DNA of 64,000 nt from Pseudomonas turukhanskensis. Its GTDB lineage: Bacteria > Pseudomonadota > Gammaproteobacteria > Pseudomonadales > Pseudomonadaceae. The notes below the pieces were generated by a model. It saw only the letters and a program-made list of their open reading frames with translations. It searched no databases and was not told where the DNA came from. Below, one piece after another: positions 49,961-59,643 of this stretch (position 1 is its first letter; every line of letters begins with the position of its first letter). The translations under genes were made by a program, and so were the position numbers. The stretch covers positions 124,001-188,000 of the forward strand of contig NZ_BSFN01000004.1 of the NCBI RefSeq assembly GCF_027922365.1. The letters run 5' to 3'.

Positions 49961-51163
49961 TCACAGCCCGGCAACGTCGATATCCAGCAACAACAACCGC
50001 TGCCCGTTATCAATAAATTGGCCCGCCGTCAGGCAGTACTGATTGCTGGTAGCGTCGCGGTAGGTAGAAGACAGAATCAGCCGACGCTCATCCCAGCCTT
50101 CGGCCAGCAGTTGGTAGAAGTACGGCCGCCACGACCAGTTGTGGCCCAGGTAGCGCCCGTCTTCGCGCCAGCCGCTGCCGGTCCATTCCAGGTTGGGCGT
50201 GAGCTGGGTGCCATTCGGGTCGCATTGGTATACGCGCAGCAGCCACGGGTAGGCCGTGGGCGCCGGCAGGCTGGCCAGCGGCACATCAGCTTCGGCCCAG
50301 GCCTTGAGGCTGTTCATCAGCCCGGTGAGCTGTTGGCGCAGCGACATCAAGCGTGCACGCTCGGCCAGCTTGTTGTGCACGTAACGGTTACGCAGTTGGG
50401 CAAAACGGTCGACAAAGGCATCGGCCGGGAAGAAGTCGCGATCGGGCTTGGCGAACAGGTAACCCTGCACGTAGCGCGAGCCACACTCCAGGGCGAAGTC
50501 CAGTTCGGCTTCGGTTTCCACACCTTCGGCGATGATCCAGCAGCCGGTTTTCTCGGCCATCTGTGCCAGCGCCTTGACCACTTCACTGCTGGGGCCGCCA
50601 CGGGCGGCTTCCTGGAACAAGCGCATATCCAGCTTGAGAATGTCCGGTTGCAAAGCCAATACGCGGTCGAGCTGCGAGTAGCCGGCACCAAAGTCGTCGA
50701 TGGCAATGCGCGCACCCGCTTCGCGGTAGCGGGCAACCACTTCTGGCAGGCGCAGGCTGCCGCCGCCCAATTCGGTGATTTCAAAGACGATTCGCTCAGG
50801 CGCCACACCGTGTTTTTCCAGCTGTTTAAGGCTGGGCAGCGGCTGGTTCGGGCGCAGGCGGCCGATCCAGCGCGGGGAAATATTGATGCTCAGAAACCAG
50901 TCTTCGGGAGCGGCGTGAAACTGCTGCAGGGCGTCGGCGCGAATTTCCCGGTCCAGACGGCGCAAGGCGGTCATGGGGAATTTGGGGTCGGCGAACAGTG
51001 GCCCCACCGAAGCGAGACGGCCGTCGGCCTGTTGCAGGCGGCCCAATGCTTCGACTCCGGCGATACGGCCGGTGGCGGTATCAATAAACGGCTGGAAGCA
51101 GGCAAGCGGTTGCCCGTCGATCACAGTCACATCCTTAGTTACGGTTTGCTGTTCCGCCTGCAC
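49961..51163 (-). CDS. EAL-domain cyclic-di-GMP phosphodiesterase with C-terminal sensor-like domain
   Basis: 400 residues from the GTG at 51163; a second GTG at 51124 (IDGQPLACFQPF) has AAGGA 7 bases upstream and may be the real start. The EAL domain occupies about 15-245, with GVEALGRL, SINISPRW, FEITELGGG, IDDFGAGYSQLDRV, LKLDMRLF and AEGVETEAEL: all metal and catalytic residues are present. The last 150 residues hold a PAS/Cache-like sensory part (YPWLLRVYQCDPNGTQL). No membrane segment, so it is cytoplasmic. It probably acts with the HD-GYP gene nearby on the same messenger. Confidence 0.9.
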   Translation of the reverse strand: MQAEQQTVTKDVTVIDGQPLACFQPFIDTATGRIAGVEALGRLQQADGRLASVGPLFADPKFPMTALRRLDREIRADALQQFHAAPEDWFLSINISPRWIGRLRPNQPLPSLKQLEKHGVAPERIVFEITELGGGSLRLPEVVARYREAGARIAIDDFGAGYSQLDRVLALQPDILKLDMRLFQEAARGGPSSEVVKALAQMAEKTGCWIIAEGVETEAELDFALECGSRYVQGYLFAKPDRDFFPADAFVDRFAQLRNRYVHNKLAERARLMSLRQQLTGLMNSLKAWAEADVPLASLPAPTAYPWLLRVYQCDPNGTQLTPNLEWTGSGWREDGRYLGHNWSWRPYFYQLLAEGWDERRLILSSTYRDATSNQYCLTAGQFIDNGQRLLLLDIDVAGL

Positions 51164-51246
51164 AGGGCAAGGCGATGAACAGCGCTGATTTGCTGTTCAT
51201 CACATTTGCATAGCAAGAAGGTGGCCAGTTGTAGGACAGACGGTAG

Positions 51247-51555
51247 TTACCGCGGGGGACGGCTCTTCAGGGCGACCGAAATCACGGGGTAGAGGCTCAA
51301 GCCGATTTTCAGCCAGCGGCTGAGCTTCTTGGTTTTGGCGCCAAAAAAACCTAAGGCCGTAACCGCTGCCATGCCCCAGGCTGGGGCATGGACACTGCTC
51401 AACGTGCCTTGCCAGGTTTTCGCCGAACCGCGCATTTGCCGCAGCGGCTGCAGCAACTGGTGGGTTTCGTGGCGCAGCTCGTGGCGATGCATTTCCATGC
51501 GCAGCCGAACCAGCTGTTTGCGCAATTCTTGACGGGTGGGTTTGGTAGCACTCAT
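51247..51555 (-). CDS. YqjK-like small protein
   Basis: 102 residues: a Lys/Arg-rich amphipathic N-terminal helix (TRQELRKQLVRLRMEMHRHELR), then one likely membrane helix (WGMAAVTALGFFGA) and a basic tail. It overlaps the YqjE-like gene by four bases (ATGA). Third gene of the operon, matching YqjK position in E. coli, though sequence similarity is not certain. Confidence 0.75.
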   Translation of the reverse strand: MSATKPTRQELRKQLVRLRMEMHRHELRHETHQLLQPLRQMRGSAKTWQGTLSSVHAPAWGMAAVTALGFFGAKTKKLSRWLKIGLSLYPVISVALKSRPPR

Positions 51556-51950
51556 GGCATCAGGCGCTCCCGGTCGCGGGCCAGCTCTTCGAGCGTTGCG
51601 CTGAAAGGGGAGTGTTCATCGGTTACCTGATTGCGCAAGGCGAACGCGCAGAACAGGGTCGCCAAGGCATAAAACACGCACAGGCCAATGACACCGGGAA
51701 TGCGGTAACTGTCCCAGACCAACATCAGTACCAATGCCGAGAGCCCCAGCAACAAAAGCAGGGCAAACACCAGCGCGAAGCCGGCGAATAACAGCAAATT
51801 GAGGGTGCGGCTTTTCTGCTCCTGCAGTTCGATGCCGAACAGTTCGACATGGCTATGCAGCAAGCCGAGAAAGGCCGCCGTCAGGCGTTTGGGCGAGGGG
51901 CCACGCCCTTGCAGGGGTGGTGGGGGTAGGGCGTCCATTCCGTCTCTCAT
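51552..51950 (-). CDS. YqjE/holin-like membrane protein (phage holin family)
   Basis: 132 residues from the ATG at 51950 (an ATG four codons later is an alternative). Two membrane helices (about 48-68 and 78-100) separated by a short loop (WDSYRIPGV), with a charged C-terminus (RNQVTDEHSPFSATLEELARDRE). This fits the YqjE / holin-X-like family. It starts just after the DUF883 gene and is coupled to the YqjK-like gene. Confidence 0.85.
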   Translation of the reverse strand: MRDGMDALPPPPLQGRGPSPKRLTAAFLGLLHSHVELFGIELQEQKSRTLNLLLFAGFALVFALLLLLGLSALVLMLVWDSYRIPGVIGLCVFYALATLFCAFALRNQVTDEHSPFSATLEELARDRERLMP

Positions 51951-51952
51951 GC

Positions 51953-52267
51953 TCAGCGGCGCGAGGCCAGAAGGCCAAGAAGGAAGCCAACGCCGGCAGC
52001 AATGCCGACCGACTGCCACGGGTTTTGCTGCACATAGGCTTCGGCGCTGGCAACAGCCTCTTCGGCGCGTTCGCGTACGGTGTACTCGGTGAGTTGCAGC
52101 GTGTCGCGGGCACGTTTGAGGCTATCGTGGATGCTCAAACGCAATTCGTCTGCTTCATCGCCGGCCAGTTCAGCGGTATGCGCGAGCAGTTTTTCGGTAT
52201 CGGCGATCAGCGCGTTGAACTCGGCAATAAGCTCTTCCTGAGCGCGTTCGTTGGCCTTGCTAACCAT
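51953..52267 (-). CDS. ElaB/YqjD/DUF883-family protein
   Basis: 104 residues. A long amphipathic helical region (about 15-85, with ELIAEFNALIADTEKLLAH and ERAEEAVASAEAYVQQNPW) and a C-terminal membrane helix GIAAGVGFLLGLLASRR, as in YqjD, which anchors ribosomes to the membrane in stationary phase. GGAGA precedes the ATG. It heads the three-gene operon, in the order of E. coli yqjD-yqjE-yqjK. Confidence 0.9.
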   Translation of the reverse strand: MVSKANERAQEELIAEFNALIADTEKLLAHTAELAGDEADELRLSIHDSLKRARDTLQLTEYTVRERAEEAVASAEAYVQQNPWQSVGIAAGVGFLLGLLASRR

Positions 52268-52631
52268 AGTGAGTCTCCATAAGTGAGGGGCTTTGCATTT
52301 CGAGTGGTGGGTGGGGTGATGGTTCCATCTATCCCAACAGCGACGCCTCAGGATGCCGCTGGTATAGCGCTTGCATTGTGCTGGTGCGTAACCAGCGGGT
52401 TTTGCGCCCTTATCGCGCATTCCCGGATGGAAAAACGGTGGCAACAGCGTTGCTCAACCGAATGAAAAATAAAGAAAAGACCTGATCGCTCAAATTTTCT
52501 GCCCGTTTACCTGGTACTAAATCGGTTCGCTCGCCTGAGCAGAACTGGTGCGTTGCGGCGTCATCATGGTGCGTGGTTGCAGGGCTTTGAGCTGCTTTGG
52601 TGCTTTTTTCGCTGCCGGAGTCGCTTTCTCG
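52268..52631. other. Intergenic gap between the yqjD-like operon and amtB
   Basis: 364 bases with no convincing gene. On the minus strand CTATACC (52361-52367), about 95 bases before the yqjD-like start, resembles an RpoS-type -10 and would suit stationary-phase expression known for ElaB/YqjD genes. Nothing convincing as a sigma-54 promoter is seen before amtB. An in-frame ATG at 52566 could extend AmtB with a signal-peptide-like segment. Confidence 0.35.
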
Positions 52632-53840
52632 ATGGAAAACCTCAACAGCGCCGTGCAATCGCTCATTCACGGCTCCAACACGGTATTCATTCTGCTCGGT
52701 GCCGTCATGGTGCTGGCCATGCATGCCGGCTTTGCGTTTCTGGAAGTTGGCACAGTCCGGCAAAAGAACCAAGTAAACGCCTTGTCGAAGATCATCTCCG
52801 ACTTTGCCATGTCGGCGTTGGCCTACTTCTTTATCGGCTATTGGGTAGCCTACGGTGTGACCTTTATGGTGCCGACCCAAGAGCTGACCGTCGACCACGG
52901 CTATGCCCTGGTGAAGTTCTTCTTTTTGTTGACCTTTGCTGCAGCCATTCCGGCGATCATTTCCGGTGGCATTGCCGAGCGCGCCAAGTTCGGCCCTCAG
53001 TTGTGCGCCACCTTGTTGATCGTGGCGTTCATCTACCCGTTTTTCGAGGGCCTGATCTGGAACGGCAACTTCGGCCTGCAGGCCTGGCTGGGCGAACGCT
53101 TCGGTGCCAGTTTCCACGACTTCGCAGGTTCCGTAGTGGTACACGCCATGGGCGGCTGGCTGGCGCTTGGCGCGGTGTTGCTGCTGGGCAAGCGCAATGG
53201 TCGCTACCGCGATGGAAAGCTGGTGGCGTTTGCGCCGTCCAATATTCCATTTCTAGCCTTGGGCTCGTGGATTCTGATTGTCGGCTGGTTCGGCTTTAAC
53301 GTGATGAGCGCGCAAACCATGGAGGGGGTCAGTGGCCTGGTGGCGGTGAACTCGCTGATGGCCATGGTGGGCGGCACGGTGGCGGCGTTGTTCGTCGGCC
53401 GTAACGACCCCGGCTTTCTGCACAACGGCCCGTTGGCCGGCCTGGTGGCGATTTGCGCCGGTTCCGACCTGATGCACCCGGTGGGCGCATTGATCACCGG
53501 CTTGGTGGCGGGCGCGTTGTTTGTCTGGGCGTTTACTGCCACGCAGGTGAAGTGGCGCATTGACGATGTGCTCGGCGTGTGGCCGTTGCATGGCTTGTGC
53601 GGCGTTTGGGGCGGCATCGCTTGCGGGATTTTTGGCCAGCAAGTGCTCGGTGGGTTGGGCGGGGTGAGCCTGATCAGTCAGTTGATCGGCACCGGCCTTG
53701 GTGTGGCGGTGGCGCTAGTGGGTGGCTTGTTGGTGTATGGCGTGTTGAAGGCCACGAGCGGCATTCGCTTGAATCAGGAAGATGAGTATTACGGCGCGGA
53801 TCTGGCGATTCACAAGATTGGCGCAGTTAGCCAGGACTGA
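52632..53840 (+). CDS. amtB: Ammonium transporter AmtB
   Basis: 402 residues with 11 membrane helices; conducts ammonium. The start MENLNSAVQSLIHGSN matches Pseudomonas Amt proteins; ggAG sits at a longish 11-base distance. The twin pore histidines are His171 (VVVHAMGGW) and His320 (PLHGLCGVWGG). FAFLEVGTVRQKNQVN and ERAKFGPQL are family blocks. No glnK gene is adjacent, unlike the usual glnK-amtB pair, so this may be a second Amt paralogue. Confidence 0.93.
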   Translation: MENLNSAVQSLIHGSNTVFILLGAVMVLAMHAGFAFLEVGTVRQKNQVNALSKIISDFAMSALAYFFIGYWVAYGVTFMVPTQELTVDHGYALVKFFFLLTFAAAIPAIISGGIAERAKFGPQLCATLLIVAFIYPFFEGLIWNGNFGLQAWLGERFGASFHDFAGSVVVHAMGGWLALGAVLLLGKRNGRYRDGKLVAFAPSNIPFLALGSWILIVGWFGFNVMSAQTMEGVSGLVAVNSLMAMVGGTVAALFVGRNDPGFLHNGPLAGLVAICAGSDLMHPVGALITGLVAGALFVWAFTATQVKWRIDDVLGVWPLHGLCGVWGGIACGIFGQQVLGGLGGVSLISQLIGTGLGVAVALVGGLLVYGVLKATSGIRLNQEDEYYGADLAIHKIGAVSQD

Positions 53841-53859
53841 CGTCCTAGCGCCTTACCCC

Positions 53860-53938
53860 GTAGGAGCCAGCTTTCTGGCGAATTGCGCAAACTCCGATCA
53901 CCGAGGTTTCCACGGTTCGCCAGCAAGCTGGCTCCTAC
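53860..53938. repeat. Pseudomonas REPIN
   Basis: GTAGGAGCCAGCTTTCTGGC at the left and GCCAGCAAGCTGGCTCCTAC at the right are inverted; 79 bases in total. Same family as 11328-11415. Lies between the convergent amtB and 53961 genes. Confidence 0.9.
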
Positions 53939-53960
53939 AAGATCAAAAACATCGTAGTTG

Positions 53961-54575
53961 TCAGCAAACCAGGCTATCGGCCTGGCGATACAACATCAGC
54001 ATCTTGCGCGTGATGGTCTGGTGAATGTCGTCGCGCTCGAAGGTGGACAGGTGCGTGAGCTTGTTCACCTGCAAGCGGTGCAGGTGGATGTAGGGCATCT
54101 GCTGGTCGAACTCGCGCAAATCGCCTTTCATCATGATCGGCAAAAACACATCACCAAGCTTCTTCTGACTGCTGATGATCTGTGCCAGCGCCGGCTTGAA
54201 CGGCATGGTCTTGGGCACGCTGCCGTCGTCTTTCATTTCTGTGCTGAGCAGCAACCCCGGCTTGCCCACCAACACGCCTGGCAACACGCACAATCCGGTT
54301 TTACGTACGGCCGCCGCGTCGATGCCGTGCAGGGTGTCGTGGAAGGCATAGGCGTTGGGTAGCACCACCATCTTGCGGCCCAGGTCGGTGGGAAAATGCA
54401 GGGTGTAGTTGGTGTACAGCTGGCGCACCGACTCGGAATACACGCAGAGGCGGTTCTCGAACAACCGGATGAAGCGCTCAGCCAGCTCGCGCCGCGCCAT
54501 GCTCTCCATATCCCAGATCAGGTCCTGGTTTTGCGGTTGTTGGAGATTGATCTCCTGGTGTTCCATGCTCGTCAT
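53961..54575 (-). CDS. Conserved protein of unknown function, downstream of a chemoreceptor gene
   Basis: 204 residues, soluble; not recognised. Features: a Gln/Glu-rich start (HQEINLQQPQNQD), ARRELAERFIRLFENRLCVY, HFPTDLGRKMVVLPNAYAFH, and LREFDQQMPYIHLHRLQVN. GAGGG suits the ATG at 54575; an ATG at 54566 is possible. It begins 7 bases after the chemoreceptor stop, so it is co-transcribed and could take part in its signalling. I make no functional call. Confidence 0.8.
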   Translation of the reverse strand: MTSMEHQEINLQQPQNQDLIWDMESMARRELAERFIRLFENRLCVYSESVRQLYTNYTLHFPTDLGRKMVVLPNAYAFHDTLHGIDAAAVRKTGLCVLPGVLVGKPGLLLSTEMKDDGSVPKTMPFKPALAQIISSQKKLGDVFLPIMMKGDLREFDQQMPYIHLHRLQVNKLTHLSTFERDDIHQTITRKMLMLYRQADSLVC

Positions 54576-54582
54576 GCAGCCC

Positions 54583-56217
54583 TCATACGCGGAATTGGCG
54601 CAATAGCCGGTTCAATTCATCGGCCAGTTGGTTCAGGTGTTGGCTGGCGCTGCTCGATTGCTCGGCGGCCATCGCCGTGTTGTGCGCCAGGCCGGCGGCG
54701 TCGGTCACGTTCTGATTGATGTCCTCAACCACATGCGCCTGCTGCAATGTTGCGCTGGCGATGGAGGCATTGAGGCTGGTCAGGTTGCGTAGCGACTGGC
54801 TGATCTGGTTCAGGCTTTCCCCCGCCTGGCGCGCCTGTTCGACGGTCAGTTGCGAGGCCTTGCTGCTTTCGTTGATGACGTTCACCGCTGCTTCGGAGTT
54901 CTTCTGCAGGCGTTCGATCATCACGTGAATCTCGGCCGTGGACTTCTGCGTGCGCTGGGCCAGCAGCCGCACTTCGTCGGCCACCACGGCAAAACCGCGG
55001 CCCTGTTCACCGGCTCGCGCGGCCTCGATGGCGGCGTTCAGGGCGAGCAGGTTGGTCTGTTCGGCGATGGAGCGTATCACTTCCAGCACGCCGCCGATCT
55101 GGGTTGTTTCCTGGGCCAAGGTTCGGATGACTTCCACGGCTTCATCGATGGTGCCCGAGAGCGTGTCGATCTGCAGCAGGCTGCGCTCGATATGGGCCTG
55201 GCCCAGTTTGGCGTTGGCCTCGGCACCTTGCACTTCGCCCGAGGCTTGCTCGGCGTTCTTGGCTACATCCTGCACGCCGTAGGTGACTTCATTGATGGCG
55301 GTGGCCACCTGTTCCATCTGCATGGCTTGCTGCTGGCTGTCCTGCTGCGACCTGGTGGCCACGCCGCCCAGGGTGTCGGCGGACTGGTTGAGTGCGGCGG
55401 CCGCTTGCAGCATCTGGCCGATTACCGAGCGCAGCTTGCTGGTGAAGGTGTTGAAGTGGTTGGCCAGTGCGGCCAGTTCGTCATTGCCGTCGCTGTGCAG
55501 CGTGCGGGTGAGGTCGCCTTCGCCGCTGGCGATATTGGCCATGGCGCCCACCACCTCATTCAGCGGCCGGGTGATGCTACGGCTTATATAGAGCACCAGC
55601 AGCGCCATCAATACGGCAATGCCCAGGCCAATAAACGAGGCACGAACGGCCTGCTCGCGGAACTCGGCCTGCATGTCATCGATATACACGCCGGAGCCGA
55701 CGATCCAGTTCCACGGCTGAAACAGCTGCACGTAGGACACCTTGGGCACCGGGTCGCTGGCGCCCGGTTTCGGCCAGCGGTAGTCGACCATGCCAGCGCC
55801 TTTGGCCTTGGCGATGGCCACCATCTCGTTGAACAGGAATTTGCCGTCGGGGTCTTTCAGGCCGCTCAAGTCCTGGCCCTCCAGCTTGGCGTTCATGGGG
55901 TGCATGATCATCTTCGGACCCAGGTCGTTGATCCAGAAGTAATCATCCTTGCCATAGCGCAGCACGCGCACCGCATCCATGGCCTGTTTCTGCGCCTGTT
56001 CACGGGTGAGGGTGCCAGCCGCTTCCAGGCCCTGAAAATAAGTCAGCACGCCGGCGGCACTTTGCACCACATGTTGGGTCTTTTGAACCTTGGCGCTGTG
56101 CAGGTCGTGGTTGATCTGCTGCAGCATCAGCAAGCCAAGACTGACAAGCATGACCAGGGCAACGCCCAGAATCAGCCACAGCCGACTGTGAATCGGTAGT
56201 TTGCGCAGGCTTTGCAT
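54583..56217 (-). CDS. Methyl-accepting chemotaxis protein with single-Cache ligand domain
   Basis: 544 residues. Membrane helix about 12-33; periplasmic sCache_2 domain about 40-185 with [18 protein letters not shown] and the [13 protein letters not shown] block; second helix about 190-210; HAMP ([18 protein letters not shown]); cytoplasmic signalling hairpin with [19 protein letters not shown] near residue 395. There is no C-terminal CheB/CheR pentapeptide. Ligands of this Cache type are often organic acids; not predictable here. GGAG precedes the ATG. Confidence 0.93.
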   Translation of the reverse strand: MQSLRKLPIHSRLWLILGVALVMLVSLGLLMLQQINHDLHSAKVQKTQHVVQSAAGVLTYFQGLEAAGTLTREQAQKQAMDAVRVLRYGKDDYFWINDLGPKMIMHPMNAKLEGQDLSGLKDPDGKFLFNEMVAIAKAKGAGMVDYRWPKPGASDPVPKVSYVQLFQPWNWIVGSGVYIDDMQAEFREQAVRASFIGLGIAVLMALLVLYISRSITRPLNEVVGAMANIASGEGDLTRTLHSDGNDELAALANHFNTFTSKLRSVIGQMLQAAAALNQSADTLGGVATRSQQDSQQQAMQMEQVATAINEVTYGVQDVAKNAEQASGEVQGAEANAKLGQAHIERSLLQIDTLSGTIDEAVEVIRTLAQETTQIGGVLEVIRSIAEQTNLLALNAAIEAARAGEQGRGFAVVADEVRLLAQRTQKSTAEIHVMIERLQKNSEAAVNVINESSKASQLTVEQARQAGESLNQISQSLRNLTSLNASIASATLQQAHVVEDINQNVTDAAGLAHNTAMAAEQSSSASQHLNQLADELNRLLRQFRV

Positions 56218-56466
56218 GAGGCGTTACTCCAAGCGTTTTTGTTGTTGTGCTGCCTTGAAAGTAGGCGTTGGCGATGGCTTTGCAACACTACCGGTGAAAT
56301 GTGCTTAAAGGCAGCAGCATCGGTAGGCGTTGTCTGCTACATTTCGGCGCCAAAGCGGCATTCCCAAGCGCCTGCAGCTCGGTTGGTCTTTGGTTTTTTC
56401 TGCCGACACCTTTTGGTCGACAACATTTATCTGGCGGTGCGGGGCACCGCATATTGGGGGATTTGC

Positions 56467-57297
56467 ATGGATCTTTGGAGCGCTGCGCAGGCGTTGATTC
56501 TGGGTATTGTCGAGGGGCTCACCGAGTTCCTGCCGATTTCCAGCACCGGGCACCAGATTATCGTCGCTGACCTGCTGAATTTTGGCGGCGAGCGGGCCAT
56601 GGCCTTCAACATCATCATCCAGCTCGGCGCCATTCTGGCGGTGGTCTGGGAGTTCCGGAAAAAGATCTTCGATGTGGTGCTGGGCCTGCCCAACGACCGC
56701 CAGGCGCAACGCTTTACCGGCAACCTGCTGATCGCCTTCTTCCCGGCCGTGGTGCTCGGGGTAATTTTTGCCGACCTGATTCACCACTACCTGTTCAACC
56801 CCATTACCGTGGCGGCCGCCCTGGTGGTGGGTGGTGTAATCATGCTGTGGGCCGAAAAACGTCCGCATGTGGTGCATGCTGAAACAGTCGATGACATGAC
56901 CTGGAAAGACGCCCTCAAGGTTGGTTTTGCCCAGTGCCTGGCGATGATCCCAGGCACCTCGCGCTCCGGCGCCACCATTATTGGCGGCCTGCTGTTCGGC
57001 CTGTCGCGCAAGACCGCCACCGAGTTCTCGTTCTTTCTGGCCATGCCGACCATGGTCGGTGCGGCGGTGTACTCGGGCTACAAATACCGCGACCTGTTCC
57101 AGCAGAGCGATCTGCCGGTATTCGCCATCGGCTTCGTCACCGCGTTTATCTTCGCCATGATTGCCGTGCGCGGGCTGCTGAAATTTATCGCTAACCACAG
57201 CTACGCGATGTTTGCCTGGTACCGCATCGCCTTTGGTTTGTTGATTCTGGCCACCTGGCAGTTTGGTTGGATAGATTGGAGCGCGGCCCAGCCGTAG
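56467..57297 (+). CDS. uppP: Undecaprenyl-diphosphatase
   Basis: Membrane pyrophosphatase regenerating undecaprenyl phosphate for cell-wall synthesis, also giving bacitracin resistance; 276 residues with about eight helices. The start at 56467 has GGGGG upstream; open frame before it is not coding. The motifs [14 protein letters not shown] (residues 16-29) and PGTSRSG (near 160) carry the catalytic residues. The AraC-type gene starts 17 bases after its stop. Confidence 0.94.
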   Translation: MDLWSAAQALILGIVEGLTEFLPISSTGHQIIVADLLNFGGERAMAFNIIIQLGAILAVVWEFRKKIFDVVLGLPNDRQAQRFTGNLLIAFFPAVVLGVIFADLIHHYLFNPITVAAALVVGGVIMLWAEKRPHVVHAETVDDMTWKDALKVGFAQCLAMIPGTSRSGATIIGGLLFGLSRKTATEFSFFLAMPTMVGAAVYSGYKYRDLFQQSDLPVFAIGFVTAFIFAMIAVRGLLKFIANHSYAMFAWYRIAFGLLILATWQFGWIDWSAAQP

Positions 57298-57314
57298 TTA
57301 GTCAGGTAGAAAAG

Positions 57315-58142
57315 ATGACCCGCAGCCCCAGCTTTCCGGTTTCGCCCACCGAGCGTTTCGACAGCCCGGAGCAAACCGATATCACTCGCGATGTGGTGCT
57401 GCGTTATCACTACTGCTGGAAATACCGCGACCTCGACGGGGTGATGGCGCTCTATCACCCTGACGTCGAGTACAACGACTTCTTCCAGAACCGCGTGCTG
57501 CATCTGCACGACCTGCGTGAATACGTACGCGCCACCATGCCCCGTGACCCCGAAGAGGCGCTGGAGCACAGCGACCGCATTCGCATGGACGGTGACACGG
57601 CCTTCATTCAATACCGCATCACCTTGCGCGGCGGGGAAGGGCTGGTGTCGTTTCGCACCAGCGAGGCGATTACCGTGCGCGACGGGTTGATCTGGCAAGT
57701 GAACGAATACGCCTCCCTGATGCACGAAGCCAGCGCCGCCAACCCCGAAGCCAGCGACTCGCGCCCGGCCATCAGCCGCCTGGGGCTGTCGGCGCGGCAG
57801 TTGGGGTTTCTAGCCGACGATTTGCAGCACTATTTCCAGCAACACCAGCCGTATCTGGACGCTGAACTGAACCTGCAACAGGTGGCTACGGCGACCGGCT
57901 ACAGCCGCAACCAGATTTCCTACCTGCTCAACCAGGTGCTGGGGCAGAGCTTCTACCGCTATGTAAACCAAGCACGCCTGCAGCACTTGCTCGCGGCGCT
58001 CGATAGCGCGCCCACCCCGGTGCGTATTGATGAGCTGGCGTTTGCCGCCGGTTTCAATTCCCTGTCGGCGTTTTACAGCTGCTTTCGCCAGCACACCGGC
58101 CTTACGCCCAAGGCCTACCTCAAAGAACGCGCCGCCCGCTAA
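57315..58142 (+). CDS. AraC-family regulator with SnoaL/NTF2-like N-terminal domain
   Basis: 275 residues. The N-terminal 140 residues resemble the SnoaL/NTF2 fold (RYHYCWKYRDLDGVMALYHPDVEYNDFF), an uncommon partner domain. The C-terminus is a two-helix-turn-helix AraC domain (LNLQQVATATGYSRNQISYLL and IDELAFAAGFNSLSAFYSCF, ending GLTPKAYL). AGGTAG precedes the ATG. Placed 91 bases before the oxidase gene, it may regulate the cluster downstream, or read on from uppP. Confidence 0.88.
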   Translation: MTRSPSFPVSPTERFDSPEQTDITRDVVLRYHYCWKYRDLDGVMALYHPDVEYNDFFQNRVLHLHDLREYVRATMPRDPEEALEHSDRIRMDGDTAFIQYRITLRGGEGLVSFRTSEAITVRDGLIWQVNEYASLMHEASAANPEASDSRPAISRLGLSARQLGFLADDLQHYFQQHQPYLDAELNLQQVATATGYSRNQISYLLNQVLGQSFYRYVNQARLQHLLAALDSAPTPVRIDELAFAAGFNSLSAFYSCFRQHTGLTPKAYLKERAAR

Positions 58143-58233
58143 ATTTCTTCGCGGGCCCGCGCGCAAGACAAGCCCTGAATCTAGCCTCTAGTCTCTGCGC
58201 CATTCGTTGGTGAACAAGTGACTGGAGCTGGGC

Positions 58234-59643
58234 ATGAGCGCGTGGCGCAATGTGAGTCTGTGGATGGATCAGGTCGATGAACCCCTGATTCCGCGTGCGC
58301 CTCTGATCGGCGCGCAGGAAGCCGACGTGGTCATCATCGGCGCCGGTTACACCGGGCTCTGGACCGCCTACTACCTCAAGCGCCAGGCGCCTGAGCTGCG
58401 CGTGGTTATCGTGGAGGCCAACATCTCCGGCTTCGGTGCCTCGGGCCGTAACGGCGGCTGGCTGATGGGCGCCATGCTCGGAGAAGACCGCCTGCTGGCC
58501 GATCTGTCGCCGGCCGCCCGGCATGAATCCCATGAACTGCTACACGGCATTCCGGACGAAGTCGCCACCGTGCTGCAACGCGAGGGCATCGATTGCGACT
58601 ACCGCAAGGCCGGCGTGCTTTATACCGCCGCGCGTTACCCTGAACAGGAAACCAGCCTGCGCGAGCAATTGCGCGGCTTGCATGCCCAGGGCCATACCGA
58701 GGCCGATTACCGCTGGCTGTCGGTGAATGAACTGAACGAGCAACTGCGCGTTGCCACGCCTTACGGCGCCATCTTCACCCCCCATTGCGCCACGATTCAG
58801 CCAGCCAAACTGGTGCGCGGCCTGGCCCGTACCGTGGAACGCATGGGCGTGCAACTCTTCGAACAAAGCGCCGTGACCCAGTGGTACCCAGGCGTAGTGC
58901 GCACCGCTCAGGGCGAAGTGCGAGCCGAGTGGGTGGTGCCGGCGATTGAAGGGTATTCCGTCACGCTGCCGCCGCTGGGCAACCACCTGCTGCCGGTGCA
59001 AAGCCTGATCGTTGCCACTGCGCCATTGCCGGCGTCCACCTGGGCCGAGATCGGCCTGGAACGTGGCCAGGCGTTTAGCGAAGCCAGTCGGCAAGTGACC
59101 TACGGCCAGCGCACGATGGACGACCGCCTGGTATTCGGCGCCCGTGGTGGCTACAAATTCGGCGGCAAACTGCGCCCCGACGCCAACCTGACCGACGACG
59201 AAGTAAGCCTGCGCCGCTACCTGTTTGGCGAACTGTTCCCAATGCTGAAAAAGGTGCCAATCACCCATTCCTGGGGCGGCAACCTGGGCATGTCGCGCAG
59301 TTTTCACCCCACCATGCTTTGCGATCGCAAAAACCAGGTAGCCCTGGCCGGCGGTTACGGTGGTGAAGGCGTAGGCGCCAGCAACCTGGGTGGGCGCACC
59401 GTGGCGCAACTGATCCTTGGCGAAACCAGTGCGCTCACCCGCCAGCCCTGGGTGCAACAGGACAGCAGCATTAAACAAGGCCTGCGCACCTGGGAGCCCG
59501 AACCCTGCCGCTGGCTGGGCTACAACGCCATCATCAAAAGCTTCGTGCATGAAGACCAGGTGCTCGCCAACCCGGTCAGCGCGCCCTGGCGGCGGCGGTT
59601 TGCCTGTGGGTTGGCGGGGTTTATGGAAAGTTTTATGAAGTAA
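58234..59643 (+). CDS. FAD-dependent oxidoreductase, PuuB/PauB-like
   Basis: 469 residues of the D-amino-acid-oxidase-like (DAO) family. GAGYTG at 36-41 binds FAD; IVEANISGFGASGRNGGW is the family signature. The relatives PuuB and PauB oxidise gamma-glutamylated polyamines. GGAG precedes the ATG. No gamma-glutamylpolyamine synthetase gene is present in the window, so the pathway assignment rests on the oxidase family and the polyamine-binding protein downstream. Followed by three tandem repeats. Confidence 0.88.
   Translation: MSAWRNVSLWMDQVDEPLIPRAPLIGAQEADVVIIGAGYTGLWTAYYLKRQAPELRVVIVEANISGFGASGRNGGWLMGAMLGEDRLLADLSPAARHESHELLHGIPDEVATVLQREGIDCDYRKAGVLYTAARYPEQETSLREQLRGLHAQGHTEADYRWLSVNELNEQLRVATPYGAIFTPHCATIQPAKLVRGLARTVERMGVQLFEQSAVTQWYPGVVRTAQGEVRAEWVVPAIEGYSVTLPPLGNHLLPVQSLIVATAPLPASTWAEIGLERGQAFSEASRQVTYGQRTMDDRLVFGARGGYKFGGKLRPDANLTDDEVSLRRYLFGELFPMLKKVPITHSWGGNLGMSRSFHPTMLCDRKNQVALAGGYGGEGVGASNLGGRTVAQLILGETSALTRQPWVQQDSSIKQGLRTWEPEPCRWLGYNAIIKSFVHEDQVLANPVSAPWRRRFACGLAGFMESFMK

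Noticed and set aside
51552..52267. Phage lysis cassette, because of the holin-like label
   Set aside because: Gene order and features match the cellular YqjD-YqjE-YqjK operon and no phage genes are present.
52548..52631. N-terminal extension of AmtB with a signal-peptide-like segment
   Set aside because: The 402-residue form from 52632 matches Pseudomonas Amt proteins; the upstream starts lack ribosome sites. Not fully excluded.
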